Below, piece after piece: positions 17,288 to 25,539 of a stretch of DNA of 64,000 nt. This DNA comes from Paracrocinitomix mangrovi (GTDB lineage: Bacteria; Bacteroidota; Bacteroidia; Flavobacteriales_D; Crocinitomicaceae). Position 1 is the stretch's first letter; every line of letters starts with the position of its first letter. The translations under genes and the position numbers were made by a program. The stretch covers positions 124,001 through 188,000 of the forward strand of contig NZ_CP091819.1 of NCBI RefSeq assembly GCF_019740355.2, written 5' to 3'. The notes beneath the pieces are model-generated. The model searched no databases and was not told the origin of the DNA. It saw nothing but the letters and a program-made list of their open reading frames with translations.

Positions 17288-17551
17288 TTATTGGTGTTTG
17301 AGTAATTCGTTTTTAACTGTGCTGTCTATTCTTGCATTTAAACTATCTCGGTTGAGTCCAAGACTGTCAACAACTTTGTCACTTTTGTTAATTAAGTTTA
17401 GAGTACGTTCTTTCAAATTTTCCATGGTATTATAGACAGAAGAATCATTTATTACTTCTTCACTCTTGAACTCTTTTTTGGTGGGATGATTATTATCGCA
17501 ACTACTACTAAGTAGGATAAGACCTAAAGCTATTATTAAATTGTTGCTCAT
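17288..17551 (-). CDS. Small lipoprotein
   Basis: This is an 87-residue protein with a lipobox (LILLSSSC, Cys18) and a short charged, helical mature part (NTMENLKERTLNLINKSDKV). It is too short for a catalytic domain and may act as a structural or inhibitory lipoprotein. Its upstream region, from the ATG through the REP-like element C, resembles the region upstream of the RAYT start, including the TTAGAAAT flank. Function unknown. Confidence 0.7.
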   Translation of the reverse strand: MSNNLIIALGLILLSSSCDNNHPTKKEFKSEEVINDSSVYNTMENLKERTLNLINKSDKVVDSLGLNRDSLNARIDSTVKNELLKHQ

Positions 17552-17566
17552 AAGAGTTGAATATTG

Positions 17567-17645
17567 TTAGAAATGAGGGATTTGATTGAGTTTTAATATC
17601 ACACGATACTCCCGATAACTATCGAGATGCGCGATAGCGGGGGTA
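17567..17645. repeat. REP-like palindromic element C, with an extra internal hairpin
   Basis: It shares the flank TTAGAAATGAGGGATTTGAT and the end GCGCGATAGCGGGG with element B. Between them it has an extra dyad, CTCCCGATA facing TATCGAG, so the element is longer. It lies just upstream of the small lipoprotein start at 17551. Confidence 0.72.
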
Positions 17646-17690
17646 TTTGAATCCAACCATTACCTCAATTAAGCCATGAAGCTTTGTGTC

Positions 17691-18605
17691 CTATTTAATC
17701 AAGATTTTGCCTCTGGCAATTTTGTTGCGACTGCGATTACTGAGTACATAACTGTATAAGCCAGATTGAAGTAAATCTGCATCTAAATTGATCATTTCTT
17801 CCTGGCAATCATCTTTCTTGAAAACTAGTTTCCCTGAAGTATCATAGATGCTCAAACTAAAAGCTTGTGCTTCTTTATTTTCAAACTTGATCACAAATAA
17901 ATCGTCTGCCGGATTTGGAATAACAGTAGATGAAATGGTAGAAGCTGAAAGTTCTTCTATCCCTTCTACATAATCAATAAATGAGAAATCATCAAACATA
18001 AGACCACCAAGTGTGTCAGGATTGTTGTCGGATATGAAAGTGAATTTATAAAGAACAGTGTCACCATATTGAATATTGAACACAGAACCTAAGCCGGCAA
18101 CATTTACGCTAAACTGTTGCCATCCATTAGAATTCCCTGTAAATGTAGGTTTCAGTGTTTCCCAACTATAATAGCTGCTATAAACAGTGTCATTGATTAA
18201 ATCAATCCAGGTGGTACCATTGTCCGGTGAAAATTCAAGATAACCGTTGTCATTCAGTGAATCAGTCTGCACCTTGTAAAAACCAGCAATTACAGCCGTA
18301 TGTTGATATTCAAATCCTCCACCGCTTTCAGTATTGGTGAAGATAAAAGAAGAAGTGTCATTTGTAGGGTAATAATTTACCGTATCTGTGATAATCACAT
18401 TAGGAACTGAATAGGCAGTAGACAATACTGCTTTTTGAGGTGGACCTATTTGCCAGATATTATTGGGATTGCTAACCGTATCAATAAATAATTGATGGTT
18501 GTGGGTAGTATCTTCAAAATCCATTATGTAAGTATCAGATAACCATTGGGCCTGTCCAATATTAAAAGAGATCAAACCAATTAGAGAGAGTATTATATTT
18601 TTCAT
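17691..18605 (-). CDS. T9SS-secreted protein, probable carbohydrate-binding beta-sandwich
   Basis: About 304 residues from the ATG at 18605 (a TTG two codons upstream is less likely). A signal peptide (MKNIILSLIGLISFNIGQAQ) leads to a ~200-residue beta domain with phrases seen in MAM/jelly-roll surface domains (YIMDFEDTTHNHQLFID, DNGYLEFSPDNGTTWIDLI, LGGLMFDDFSFID). The C-terminal ~75 residues are a T9SS sorting domain (SSTVIPNPADDLFVIKF ... KIARGKILIK). The ligand is unknown. The beta-sandwich assignment is from pattern; the sorting domain is clear. Confidence 0.85.
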   Translation of the reverse strand: MKNIILSLIGLISFNIGQAQWLSDTYIMDFEDTTHNHQLFIDTVSNPNNIWQIGPPQKAVLSTAYSVPNVIITDTVNYYPTNDTSSFIFTNTESGGGFEYQHTAVIAGFYKVQTDSLNDNGYLEFSPDNGTTWIDLINDTVYSSYYSWETLKPTFTGNSNGWQQFSVNVAGLGSVFNIQYGDTVLYKFTFISDNNPDTLGGLMFDDFSFIDYVEGIEELSASTISSTVIPNPADDLFVIKFENKEAQAFSLSIYDTSGKLVFKKDDCQEEMINLDADLLQSGLYSYVLSNRSRNKIARGKILIK

Positions 18606-18833
18606 AATCAATTAGTTAGGGTAATGATAAATGAAGTTAATAATAAGTTTTGGAATTGAGCATGAAAATAAATCATCAAAAAAGGCTTTTGATTGAACTA
18701 TTTATTCAAGTACTTATTATGTTGATTATGTGGGAGATGAGGGCTGTAGGTTTTGTATTAATATTAGTTTTCTACTTTGAGTCATATTAGTCACAAAACC
18801 AACGAAGAGATAACTATCTTCGTTCTTAGATTT

Positions 18834-19508
18834 ATGGTAAAATATCTTACACTAACTGTTTTTGGCTTTTTGTGTCTCTACTCCTGTAAAAAGGAGTGTG
18901 ACGCAAGCAATCCTGCAGTTTCAGATGTACAAACTGATACCATTTATCCGAATCAATATTTTCCTGCATATCCAGGATCATGGTGGGAGTATACAGACTC
19001 TTCAGTAATTACAATAGATGATAATTGGTTTAATCATTTAGTTGAATTGGAAGGGGAAGAAGATAAGCACGGTTGTCAAACTATAATAGAGCAACACAAC
19101 TTTGTTCCAAAAACTGATGACGATTTTGTCGTTTATGGAGGAACCATAAAGAAACTTGTATATCAAACCATTGGATCTGAATGGGGATATCAAGATACCG
19201 GTTATGAGATAATTTTATTTCCAACAACTTCAGATGGTGTTTTATTTTCTGAAGGATATGGACGAAGTTGGCGAGCATACTATGAATCGGTAGATTCAGT
19301 CATTACTCCGGCAGGTACATTTTATAACGTTTTAGGATTTACTGAACACAAAGAGGCTTATGGTTCAGATCATACCTGGCATGACGTTAGTTGGGATACC
19401 ATTTATTACGCTAAAGATGTGGGAATTGTCAAGCAAATAACAACCAAATGGTATATCAATACGCCAAGTGAAACCAGATTATTGAATTCTTATTTTATCA
19501 ATAATTAG
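18834..19508 (+). CDS. Lipoprotein of unknown function
   Basis: I place the start at the ATG at 18834, because MVKYLTLTVFGFLCLYSC gives a proper lipobox (Cys18). An upstream in-frame start would put 19 polar residues before the signal. The mature ~205 residues contain NQYFPAYPGSWWEYTDSS, a phrase frequent in Bacteroidota lipoproteins that describe the protein's first beta strands, and alternating beta segments after it (DGVLFSEGYGRSWRAYYESV). No enzymatic motif is recognised. Confidence 0.78.
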   Translation: MVKYLTLTVFGFLCLYSCKKECDASNPAVSDVQTDTIYPNQYFPAYPGSWWEYTDSSVITIDDNWFNHLVELEGEEDKHGCQTIIEQHNFVPKTDDDFVVYGGTIKKLVYQTIGSEWGYQDTGYEIILFPTTSDGVLFSEGYGRSWRAYYESVDSVITPAGTFYNVLGFTEHKEAYGSDHTWHDVSWDTIYYAKDVGIVKQITTKWYINTPSETRLLNSYFINN

Positions 19509-19525
19509 GTAAAAGAGCGTATTTA

Positions 19526-20020
19526 TCACTCAAATTCTGATTTCGAGAAGTTTTGTTGAATCAATTTGAATTTGTGGTTCAAGTCTTCACTTTTGACACT
19601 CAGATAAAAACCATCATAAGCTGGATTTTTGCGTTCATCTTTTTCAACCATTCTTTCTTCCAATTTCTTATATTCTACAGCTGCGGCGTACGCACTTATT
19701 GGCGTGTTCGAAGAAGGTTCTTTTGTTATCCAAATTTGTTCACCCGGAAGTAATTCAGCTTCCCCTCCTCCTGTATAAGGCGCCATATATGCAACCATGT
19801 ATGTAATAGTCTGCTTACATATTGATTCGTATAAGTCTCCTTTCTTCGGATATCGAATACTTTTTGATAGAAGAGACTCTTCATATTCTCTTGCCCAGGT
19901 ACTTTCTGATTCTTTTATTTCTGTCCGTTCCCCAATCTCCAATTCTTGCATTAGATCTGCAATTGTAAGATTCCATCCTTTAGGACGCTTATTCTTAAAT
20001 ATTTTACGAAGAAAAGTCAT
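19526..20020 (-). CDS. Hypothetical cytoplasmic protein
   Basis: This is a 164-residue protein with a basic N-terminus (MTFLRKIFKNKRPKGW) and no signal or membrane helix. It contains an acidic stretch (IKESESTWAREYEESLL) and a Gly-rich segment (APYTGGGEAELLPGEQIWI). No family is recognised. It is the first of a run of lineage-restricted minus-strand genes and is preceded by a 50-bp repeat shared with the gene starting at 22369. The repeat may hold a promoter. Confidence 0.72.
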   Translation of the reverse strand: MTFLRKIFKNKRPKGWNLTIADLMQELEIGERTEIKESESTWAREYEESLLSKSIRYPKKGDLYESICKQTITYMVAYMAPYTGGGEAELLPGEQIWITKEPSSNTPISAYAAAVEYKKLEERMVEKDERKNPAYDGFYLSVKSEDLNHKFKLIQQNFSKSEFE

Positions 20021-20050
20021 GCTTTAGATTACTTCACGTTTTTCTAAAAA

Positions 20051-20100
20051 TAGCAATTTACATTGTTCAACAAAAATGAATAGCTGTTGAATTGCATGCG
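20051..20100. repeat. Intergenic repeat, copy 1 (31-nt identical core)
   Basis: The first 31 nt (20051-20081) are identical to 22420-22450, and the following ~19 nt are similar. The core includes GTTCAAC facing GTTGAA, a short hairpin. Each copy sits upstream of a minus-strand gene in the accessory block. Confidence 0.8.
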
Positions 20101-20109
20101 ACAGTGGTG

Positions 20110-20814
20110 TTAGTTTTTACCACATTTATTCTTGTTCCACAGATTAAGGGATTCTAACATAACTGATCTAAGAAGTCCAACTTCATTGGTGTCAGGTATA
20201 GACAGTTTTTGCAGACATTTAATTCTCATTCTTCGTTTTTTAGTAAAGACCCCGCGTTTGGTTTTTTCCCACAAAAAAGTTTCATTCATTTTCAAAATCA
20301 AATTTTTAAAATAATCCAATGAAATTTTCAATCCTTTATCAAATATTGGATCAGAAAAGTCATTTTTTTGAATTTTGAATGTTGAGTTTTCAAATTTTGG
20401 AATTAAATCAGGAGGGATAAATAGTGAATCATTTTCTACTATAAATCTAAATTGAGGGGCATCTAAAGGCTCAGGTAAAAATGAATTTGGAGCTGTAGCT
20501 AAAACGAAGATGTATTCCCTTTCAAGTTCCAAACCCAATTCATTTTTTAAGGTAGTATATCCTTTATAGTTCGCATAAGAGTTACTACTGATTTTTATTT
20601 TGTCCTTGAGGTTTAGTTCATTCTTATACCATTCTGTAACTTCAACTAGGGCATTTTTATTTTTGATTTTAGTAATTCTTCCCTTAACAATCGTAGGATA
20701 TAAAACGACATAATTTCCAATAGAATACTGGTAATAATCTTTGAAAGAATCTTGCGCCGAGGAAAATGAATAAATAAAGAAAAGTAGCGTTGAAATTGAA
20801 ATGCGCAAAACCAT
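20110..20814 (-). CDS. Secreted protein of unknown function
   Basis: This 234-residue protein has a signal peptide (MVLRISISTLLFFIYSFSSA). A beta-rich stretch (YVVLYPTIVKGRITKIKNKN, then LKDKIKISSNSY) resembles the N-terminal part of secreted proteins with an OB-like domain; the fragment starting at 325 has a comparable layout. A basic helical tail follows (RGVFTKKRRMRIKCLQKL). Two Cys are present in that tail. No catalytic motif is evident and the fold remark is tentative. Confidence 0.7.
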   Translation of the reverse strand: MVLRISISTLLFFIYSFSSAQDSFKDYYQYSIGNYVVLYPTIVKGRITKIKNKNALVEVTEWYKNELNLKDKIKISSNSYANYKGYTTLKNELGLELEREYIFVLATAPNSFLPEPLDAPQFRFIVENDSLFIPPDLIPKFENSTFKIQKNDFSDPIFDKGLKISLDYFKNLILKMNETFLWEKTKRGVFTKKRRMRIKCLQKLSIPDTNEVGLLRSVMLESLNLWNKNKCGKN

Positions 20815-20885
20815 AAAGAAACTAATCGTTTCTATAAAGCTAGCAAATTATTGAGATTTTTAATATGCATGGAGTGAGACGTATT

Positions 20886-21338
20886 TCACATTGGAGGACG
20901 CATATTACTTTGCATTGTTTCAAAGTCTTTTTTCCTTTTAGCAGTTCTTGAGTCAGCTTTTTTCCACAATGGATCAAAATCTGAATTACCACTTTTAAGG
21001 CTTTCTTTTTCTTTCGCAAGTTTTATTTCCCAGTAGCTTCTAGTTTTTTCAATTTTAGCTTGATACTTTCCGGTAATGTCAAACTCTTCAAGTAAATTTA
21101 AAGCTGTATCACAAACAGGATATACAGGGTCATTCAAAGATTCCAAAAGAATTGATTCCAAGTTTGTAGGGTGCAAGTCATAGATTAATGGAAGTACAGC
21201 TTTTCGAATTTTATAGTCTCCAACTTCTAATGCAACTAAAAGGTGAGAAATATCTGCATTTTCAAACCATTTTAAAACCTTTTTATTTGACACTGAAAAG
21301 ATCTTTTTTCTGTAGAGATATTTTAAAATTGTATTCAA
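20886..21338 (-). CDS. HEAT-like helical protein
   Basis: This is a 150-residue cytoplasmic protein that appears to start at TTG (21338), since no ATG lies near the beginning. Residues 25-95 look like two HEAT/armadillo-type repeats (DISHLLVALEVGDYKIRKAV, then LESILLESLNDPVYPVCDTA). The tail is charged and Lys-rich. HEAT proteins usually act as binding scaffolds. The gene sits among secreted and membrane proteins, and its partner is unknown. Confidence 0.65.
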   Translation of the reverse strand: MNTILKYLYRKKIFSVSNKKVLKWFENADISHLLVALEVGDYKIRKAVLPLIYDLHPTNLESILLESLNDPVYPVCDTALNLLEEFDITGKYQAKIEKTRSYWEIKLAKEKESLKSGNSDFDPLWKKADSRTAKRKKDFETMQSNMRPPM

Positions 21339-21427
21339 TTGTTGATGTCGGTGGGGTTTGAGTAAAACTACTTATTTACTAAAGATTATTGAATTTAAGT
21401 GGTTGATGATAAAATTGTTAGATTGAA

Positions 21428-22369
21428 TTAGTTTTCAAAGTATTCATAATAATACTTGATAACAGTCTGTTGTGCAGAGTTTAAAATTTTAGATATTAAT
21501 CCGTCTTGCAAATAGTAATATTCTTCCACATAAGTTGGTTTATCATCCATATCTTCTATGATCGTGATCAACCGATTCATTTGATCATATTCGTATTTTT
21601 TTTTAATATGGACTATCTTACCTTTTTTGTCAGGGTAGGAAATATGTTTTGTTGAGAGTAATTGATCTTGATTATAGGACATACTAACTGAATACCTCTG
21701 TAATTCAATTTTATAATGGGTGGTCTGACTAAATTCGTTCACTTCAATTGCCAAAGTATCCTCACCTCCTTCGTTGTAACGATAAACTAGATTTTTTAAA
21801 GTGTCTCGGATAAAAATCACTTTATGCTCGTTTTTTTCAACTTGACCTGAAAGAGAGTTTGTTACGGTATATATATAGGTTTTTGAGATTAATTTTAATC
21901 TTTCATCATATGCATATTTGATAAGCATTAATGGATTATTACCAGCTGAATCAGCACTTAACAAAAGGGATTCTATTAAAGAATTTGAATTGTATTCAAT
22001 GTGATAGTAATCATTAGTAACTTTTTTTCCAATTGGAAGTGAGATTTTGATTTTAGAAGTTAATTCATTTCTATATGAATATTCATAATGAGTTGCTTTG
22101 TCACCTTTTAAATTGTACTTATCCTTTTGTAATAAAAAACCTTCGATATTATATTTCTTTGATTCTATAAGCGTTGAATCTTTGACTTTACCCTTTTTTG
22201 TGAGAGAGTATTCATATGTTTTTACGGTTGATACACTTTCAAAATTCCGATCAACTTTTAATTCTTCTACAATTAACTCTTGCCACGGATTCCACACATC
22301 TTCAATTTCTCTTTGCGCTTGGCAATCTTTAATAATGATAATTAGTAGAATTAAAAAGACTTTTTGCAT
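21428..22369 (-). CDS. Secreted protein with YD/RHS-like repeats
   Basis: This is a 313-residue protein with a signal peptide (MQKVFLILLIIIIKDCQAQ). The mature part contains recurring tyrosine-rich beta segments typical of YD/RHS-like lipoproteins in Bacteroidota: YNIEGFLLQKDKYN, HYEYSYRNELTSKI, YAYDERLKLISKTY and KYEYDQMNRLITIIED. It is much shorter than a true RHS toxin and has no recognisable C-terminal effector. The product is probably an envelope protein of unknown role. A 50-bp repeat lies upstream. Confidence 0.72.
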   Translation of the reverse strand: MQKVFLILLIIIIKDCQAQREIEDVWNPWQELIVEELKVDRNFESVSTVKTYEYSLTKKGKVKDSTLIESKKYNIEGFLLQKDKYNLKGDKATHYEYSYRNELTSKIKISLPIGKKVTNDYYHIEYNSNSLIESLLLSADSAGNNPLMLIKYAYDERLKLISKTYIYTVTNSLSGQVEKNEHKVIFIRDTLKNLVYRYNEGGEDTLAIEVNEFSQTTHYKIELQRYSVSMSYNQDQLLSTKHISYPDKKGKIVHIKKKYEYDQMNRLITIIEDMDDKPTYVEEYYYLQDGLISKILNSAQQTVIKYYYEYFEN

Positions 22370-22419
22370 AGTGATTTTAGATATAATTACGAAAAGGTCA
22401 ACTCTTTTTTTAACTAAAC

Positions 22420-22470
22420 TAGCAATTTACATTGTTCAACAAAAATGAATTTGCAGTTGAATTGCGTGTG
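22420..22470. repeat. Intergenic repeat, copy 2 (31-nt identical core)
   Basis: Matches 20051-20100 exactly over its first 31 nt, then diverges. It is followed at 22475-22486 by AGATAGCGAGGG, which faintly resembles the GATAGCGGGG end of the REP-like elements. It lies upstream of the gene starting at 22369. Confidence 0.8.
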
Positions 22471-22499
22471 GTCAAGATAGCGAGGGTTATTCGTTCAAG

Positions 22500-22997
22500 C
22501 TACTTCCATTTAATGAGCAGAAGCAATAATATAATCGTACCCATTAGACCAAAAGCTACATCCAAGATTGAATAACCATAAGATTCATTAACAAATTGTT
22601 TATATGCGTTTAGGTTGTCAAAGAAATTATCGTAAATATAGCCCATGATATAATACACATGCAAATATTGCAGAACATGAGTAATTAATATTGCAACACC
22701 CAATTTTATCAACAAAATTTTAGTGTTGAGCGAATTCTCTTGAGCTTTTTGCCAGTATCTTCTGGTTAATTGAAATGCAACAATTCCAATGATGACAATA
22801 GACAAAATATTTTCAATCCAAAAGATTCCATTCGGAGATAAATTGCTAATTACTCCTGCTGCTTTTATTATAAGAGAAATTAAGTAAACCAGACTACTTA
22901 AAAAGAACCATAAGAATCCTCCAACTGCTATTAAATTAACTAGAGATTTTTGTGTTTCATTTTCTCTGACCTGATCAATTGTATCTTCTGAATTCAT
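22500..22997 (-). CDS. Four-helix membrane protein of unknown function
   Basis: This 165-residue protein has four hydrophobic segments, at about 20-48, 60-80, 92-117 and 145-163, with a short charged N-terminus. There is no signal peptidase site. No transporter or enzyme motif is apparent. It is followed on the same strand by other short genes for secreted or membrane proteins. The function cannot be inferred. Confidence 0.72.
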   Translation of the reverse strand: MNSEDTIDQVRENETQKSLVNLIAVGGFLWFFLSSLVYLISLIIKAAGVISNLSPNGIFWIENILSIVIIGIVAFQLTRRYWQKAQENSLNTKILLIKLGVAILITHVLQYLHVYYIMGYIYDNFFDNLNAYKQFVNESYGYSILDVAFGLMGTIILLLLLIKWK

Positions 22998-23067
22998 TGG
23001 AATTACTTATAATTTACAGCTAAAGCTACTGATTTATTAAAAGCATAGTGTACAATTAGCACTTCCT

Positions 23068-23355
23068 TTAAACCTCCAACATCAAAATTCCCCAAATGAC
23101 ATTGAATACCAGTAATATTACATTGATTAATTTAAAACGGGTATTCTTTGACTTTGAATTTGTCTTCAAAAATGAAATTATAAAGAGGGTACAAATAATT
23201 GTGATCAATGGTATTGAGCTAATAACAACAAAAAACTCTAACCATCCTTTTGAACTAGCGGAAACATTAGCATGCATTATAAATAGCCGCAATAGTGTAA
23301 AAACAGATATGATGACATTTAATGAAGCAGAAACAAAATTAAAAACTGAATACAT
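23068..23355 (-). CDS. Small three-helix membrane protein
   Basis: This 95-residue protein has three hydrophobic segments at about 5-26, 40-63 and 74-93, with short basic connectors (SFLKTNSKSKNTRFK). No family is recognised. An opposite-strand open frame covers nearly the same interval, but hydrophobic periodicity and gene direction favour this reading. It belongs to the same-strand accessory block. Confidence 0.65.
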   Translation of the reverse strand: MYSVFNFVSASLNVIISVFTLLRLFIMHANVSASSKGWLEFFVVISSIPLITIICTLFIISFLKTNSKSKNTRFKLINVILLVFNVIWGILMLEV

Positions 23356-23403
23356 CAGAAGCTAGGTTTGGTTATAGTGTTAGGTGTAGTTTTCCATTCC
23401 TAC

Positions 23404-23811
23404 CTAACCTTTCTTTTTAAATTTTTCAGTTGCTTCAACATAATGAAGGAACATGAAGTAAGTATCTGTTTGAGTAGTGTCTTTAATTAGTTCAATTTTC
23501 CCCAGGTAATTAAACTTTAATACCTTACCAAATTTACGGTGCCACAAATAACAAGCTGCTTCGAACTCTGATTGGAAGTATTCTAAAGAGTTAGTCATAG
23601 GTTTACCACTGTATAACTCAATTACTTTTCGAATTTTTGTTTCTTGTCGTCTTTTAAGTCCTCTAAAAGAATATGTTGCTAAAGTAAACGATTGCCCTTC
23701 TTTCAATGACACTGGCGCTTTTATTTCAAATCTACATTCTCCTTCATTCGAAAAAGAGTTGAGTTGAAAAACTAAAATTGTCAACAGTAATAAATTCAAT
23801 TTGTAAAGCAT
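23404..23811 (-). CDS. Secreted protein of unknown function
   Basis: This 135-residue protein has a signal peptide (MLYKLNLLLLTILVFQLNSFS). The mature part starts with a beta segment (CRFEIKAPVSLKEGQSFTLA) and continues with a charged helix (KRRQETKIRKVIELYSGK). One Cys lies near the mature N-terminus but is not in a lipobox. Function unknown. A short dyad (GTTAGGTGTAG facing CTACCTAAC) follows its 3' end at about 23376-23409, without a T run. Confidence 0.68.
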   Translation of the reverse strand: MLYKLNLLLLTILVFQLNSFSNEGECRFEIKAPVSLKEGQSFTLATYSFRGLKRRQETKIRKVIELYSGKPMTNSLEYFQSEFEAACYLWHRKFGKVLKFNYLGKIELIKDTTQTDTYFMFLHYVEATEKFKKKG

Positions 23812-23848
23812 ACAATCTTTAATTCCGGCTATTTTTCAAACTATTTTT

Positions 23849-24256
23849 TCATTCTTTGGATTTAGCCAATACATCAGCAAACTGCCAATTTACTAATGAC
23901 TTAATGTAATAATTTACAGAAAACTTTAATACTTGATTCATTAACTGTTTAGTTAAAACAATATTAAAGATTCCCGGATTTTTATCTTTTTTTGGAATAT
24001 AAGTCTCAGAATAAAGAAGACTGTCGGATTCATTTTTGATTTCAAGAAAAGAATCAAATTCACCTCCCCAGTCTGTTCTAAACAGCACAGTTAAAGTGTC
24101 ACCTTCAACACAATTTATTTCAATAATATTATCGGAATTCGCTTTATAACTATTGAAAATTTCCTTTCCTTTAAATTCAATACTTACATAATCTACGAAG
24201 TCCGCACGACTAATTCCTGAAATCAAGACAAATGTCATTAGTATGATAGCCTTCAT
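23849..24256 (-). CDS. Secreted protein of unknown function
   Basis: About 135 residues from the ATG at 24256, preferred over a TTG two codons earlier. A signal peptide (MKAIILMTFVLISGISRA) is followed by a beta-rich domain of about 115 residues (FVDYVSIEFKGKEIFN, then TVLFRTDWGGEFDSFLEI). This layout suggests a small periplasmic immunoglobulin-like or lipocalin-like domain, but no family is recognised. Confidence 0.68.
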   Translation of the reverse strand: MKAIILMTFVLISGISRADFVDYVSIEFKGKEIFNSYKANSDNIIEINCVEGDTLTVLFRTDWGGEFDSFLEIKNESDSLLYSETYIPKKDKNPGIFNIVLTKQLMNQVLKFSVNYYIKSLVNWQFADVLAKSKE

Positions 24257-24355
24257 ATTCAAATGCTTTTGAATAAAATTAGCAATTTATTACGGCTTTA
24301 AGGCGCCGTGAGAGTCGACTTAATCATCTTTAGTTAATATGTTGTATATAGTTTT

Positions 24356-24841
24356 TTACCCTGCTAGTGCAAATATGATGTAGCCGAAGCAGCACACAGT
24401 TAGCACAAGAGCAATCAAAGACATCATTGTCTGGGAGTCAATTTTCTTTCCAAATTTATTTCTGTCAGCTTCCGTCCAGTTTTTCTCGTTGGAAGCAAAT
24501 CTGTGGATTTCCATCTGCCGAATCTCAATAATTACCAGATAGATTAAGATGATTATTGGGAATATGATCGACCACAAAGGTAAAATTGGTGAATCTGTTG
24601 GGAATGTTCCCAGAACAAGATACGCACCAATCATTATGTTATTAAAATTGAAAACCTTATCATGAATTCGATCAAAGCTGTTTTGGATTTGTTGAGTTGA
24701 ATGTTGAACACGATCTTCAACTTTTTCCATTAGCTTATTTGATTCCTGAAAAACCTCTTCAGTCTCTTGTCTGGCATTTATTTCTTTGAGAGATGCACTA
24801 ATTTCCTCTAAGAGTTTTGTTGATACTTTATTTTCTTCCAT
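24356..24841 (-). CDS. Coiled-coil membrane protein paired with HEPN-like gene
   Basis: This is a 161-residue protein. The first ~65 residues are charged and heptad-like (ISASLKEINARQETEEVFQE, then KLMEKVEDRVQHSTQQIQ), predicting a cytoplasmic coiled coil. Two hydrophobic helices follow at about 70-107 and 138-160. The gene lies 17 nt downstream of the HEPN/AbiU2-like gene on the same strand, so the two are probably co-transcribed. A soluble HEPN protein with a small membrane protein would suit a defence or toxin module, but that reading is inference from arrangement. Confidence 0.68.
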   Translation of the reverse strand: MEENKVSTKLLEEISASLKEINARQETEEVFQESNKLMEKVEDRVQHSTQQIQNSFDRIHDKVFNFNNIMIGAYLVLGTFPTDSPILPLWSIIFPIIILIYLVIIEIRQMEIHRFASNEKNWTEADRNKFGKKIDSQTMMSLIALVLTVCCFGYIIFALAG

Positions 24842-24858
24842 AAAATTCAGAAATTAAT

Positions 24859-25539
24859 TTAGGGTACTTTGGCATATTCTGCAATAGCCTTTTTAACAAA
24901 GTATGAACTTGTCAAATTCGGATGTCGGAAATAACCACCATTCATGAAAATTATATTAAAGACGTTGCAAAACTCATCTGCAAGATCGGTCAACTCTCTA
25001 ATCAAATCAATTTTCAAATTATGGCCTTCTTTGACTAGTTCGGAATGAGCAACGAATTTGTTTCTTGCATGAAAGACTTCTTCAATCATTTCCTTGTAAG
25101 GGGAGTTTTCAATTTTGTCTTTGTAATATTCACAAATACGAACACATAAATTTTTATCAGGTTTTTCAAGAAGTTTGAGGATTTCTTCAGGACAATTCAC
25201 CTTTTTTAATTTGTCTATATCAATAAATGAAATTTTTTCTCGAATGAATTCTTTTCTGTGGTGAATTAACAACGAGAATATTTTACGAAGACAACGAGTG
25301 TTTGCATTAGATGGAGTGTCGTAAATTTTTCCAAGGCTTAAAGTGAATGTGTCGGATGCAGAATATTGTAAATGAATAAACAATCGTTGAACTTGTTCTT
25401 CACATTTCTTGAGTTCTTCAATTTTATCAGCTATTAAATCCCAAATCCCTAGATTCTGACGGATTTTATCCACTTCGTTAAGGACTCCATATTCTATGAA
25501 ATCATGAATCTTTTCATTTATGGTTAAATCCTCTTCCAA
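24859..25539 (-). CDS. HEPN/AbiU2-like protein
   Basis: This is a 226-residue soluble helical protein; it appears to start at TTG (25539), as no ATG lies near the start. It contains the AbiU2-like pattern SASDTFTLSLGKIYD and then TRCLRKIFSLL. A C-terminal helix carries the HEPN motif RNKFVAHSE, with Arg159 and His165 (R-x5-H). HEPN motifs of the R-x4-6-H type form RNase active sites in many toxins and abortive-infection proteins. The call rests on motif and helical pattern only; whether it cuts RNA is unknown. Its partner gene follows at 17 nt. Confidence 0.72.
   Translation of the reverse strand: MEEDLTINEKIHDFIEYGVLNEVDKIRQNLGIWDLIADKIEELKKCEEQVQRLFIHLQYSASDTFTLSLGKIYDTPSNANTRCLRKIFSLLIHHRKEFIREKISFIDIDKLKKVNCPEEILKLLEKPDKNLCVRICEYYKDKIENSPYKEMIEEVFHARNKFVAHSELVKEGHNLKIDLIRELTDLADEFCNVFNIIFMNGGYFRHPNLTSSYFVKKAIAEYAKVP

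Noticed and set aside
20051-20100. attC-like cassette site
   Set aside because: GTTCAAC and GTTGAAT fit the attC core words, but only 14 nt separate them, far too short for an attC.
23096-23365. Plus-strand 89-residue frame opposite the three-helix membrane gene
   Set aside because: The minus-strand frame has regular hydrophobic helices and matches the direction of its neighbours.
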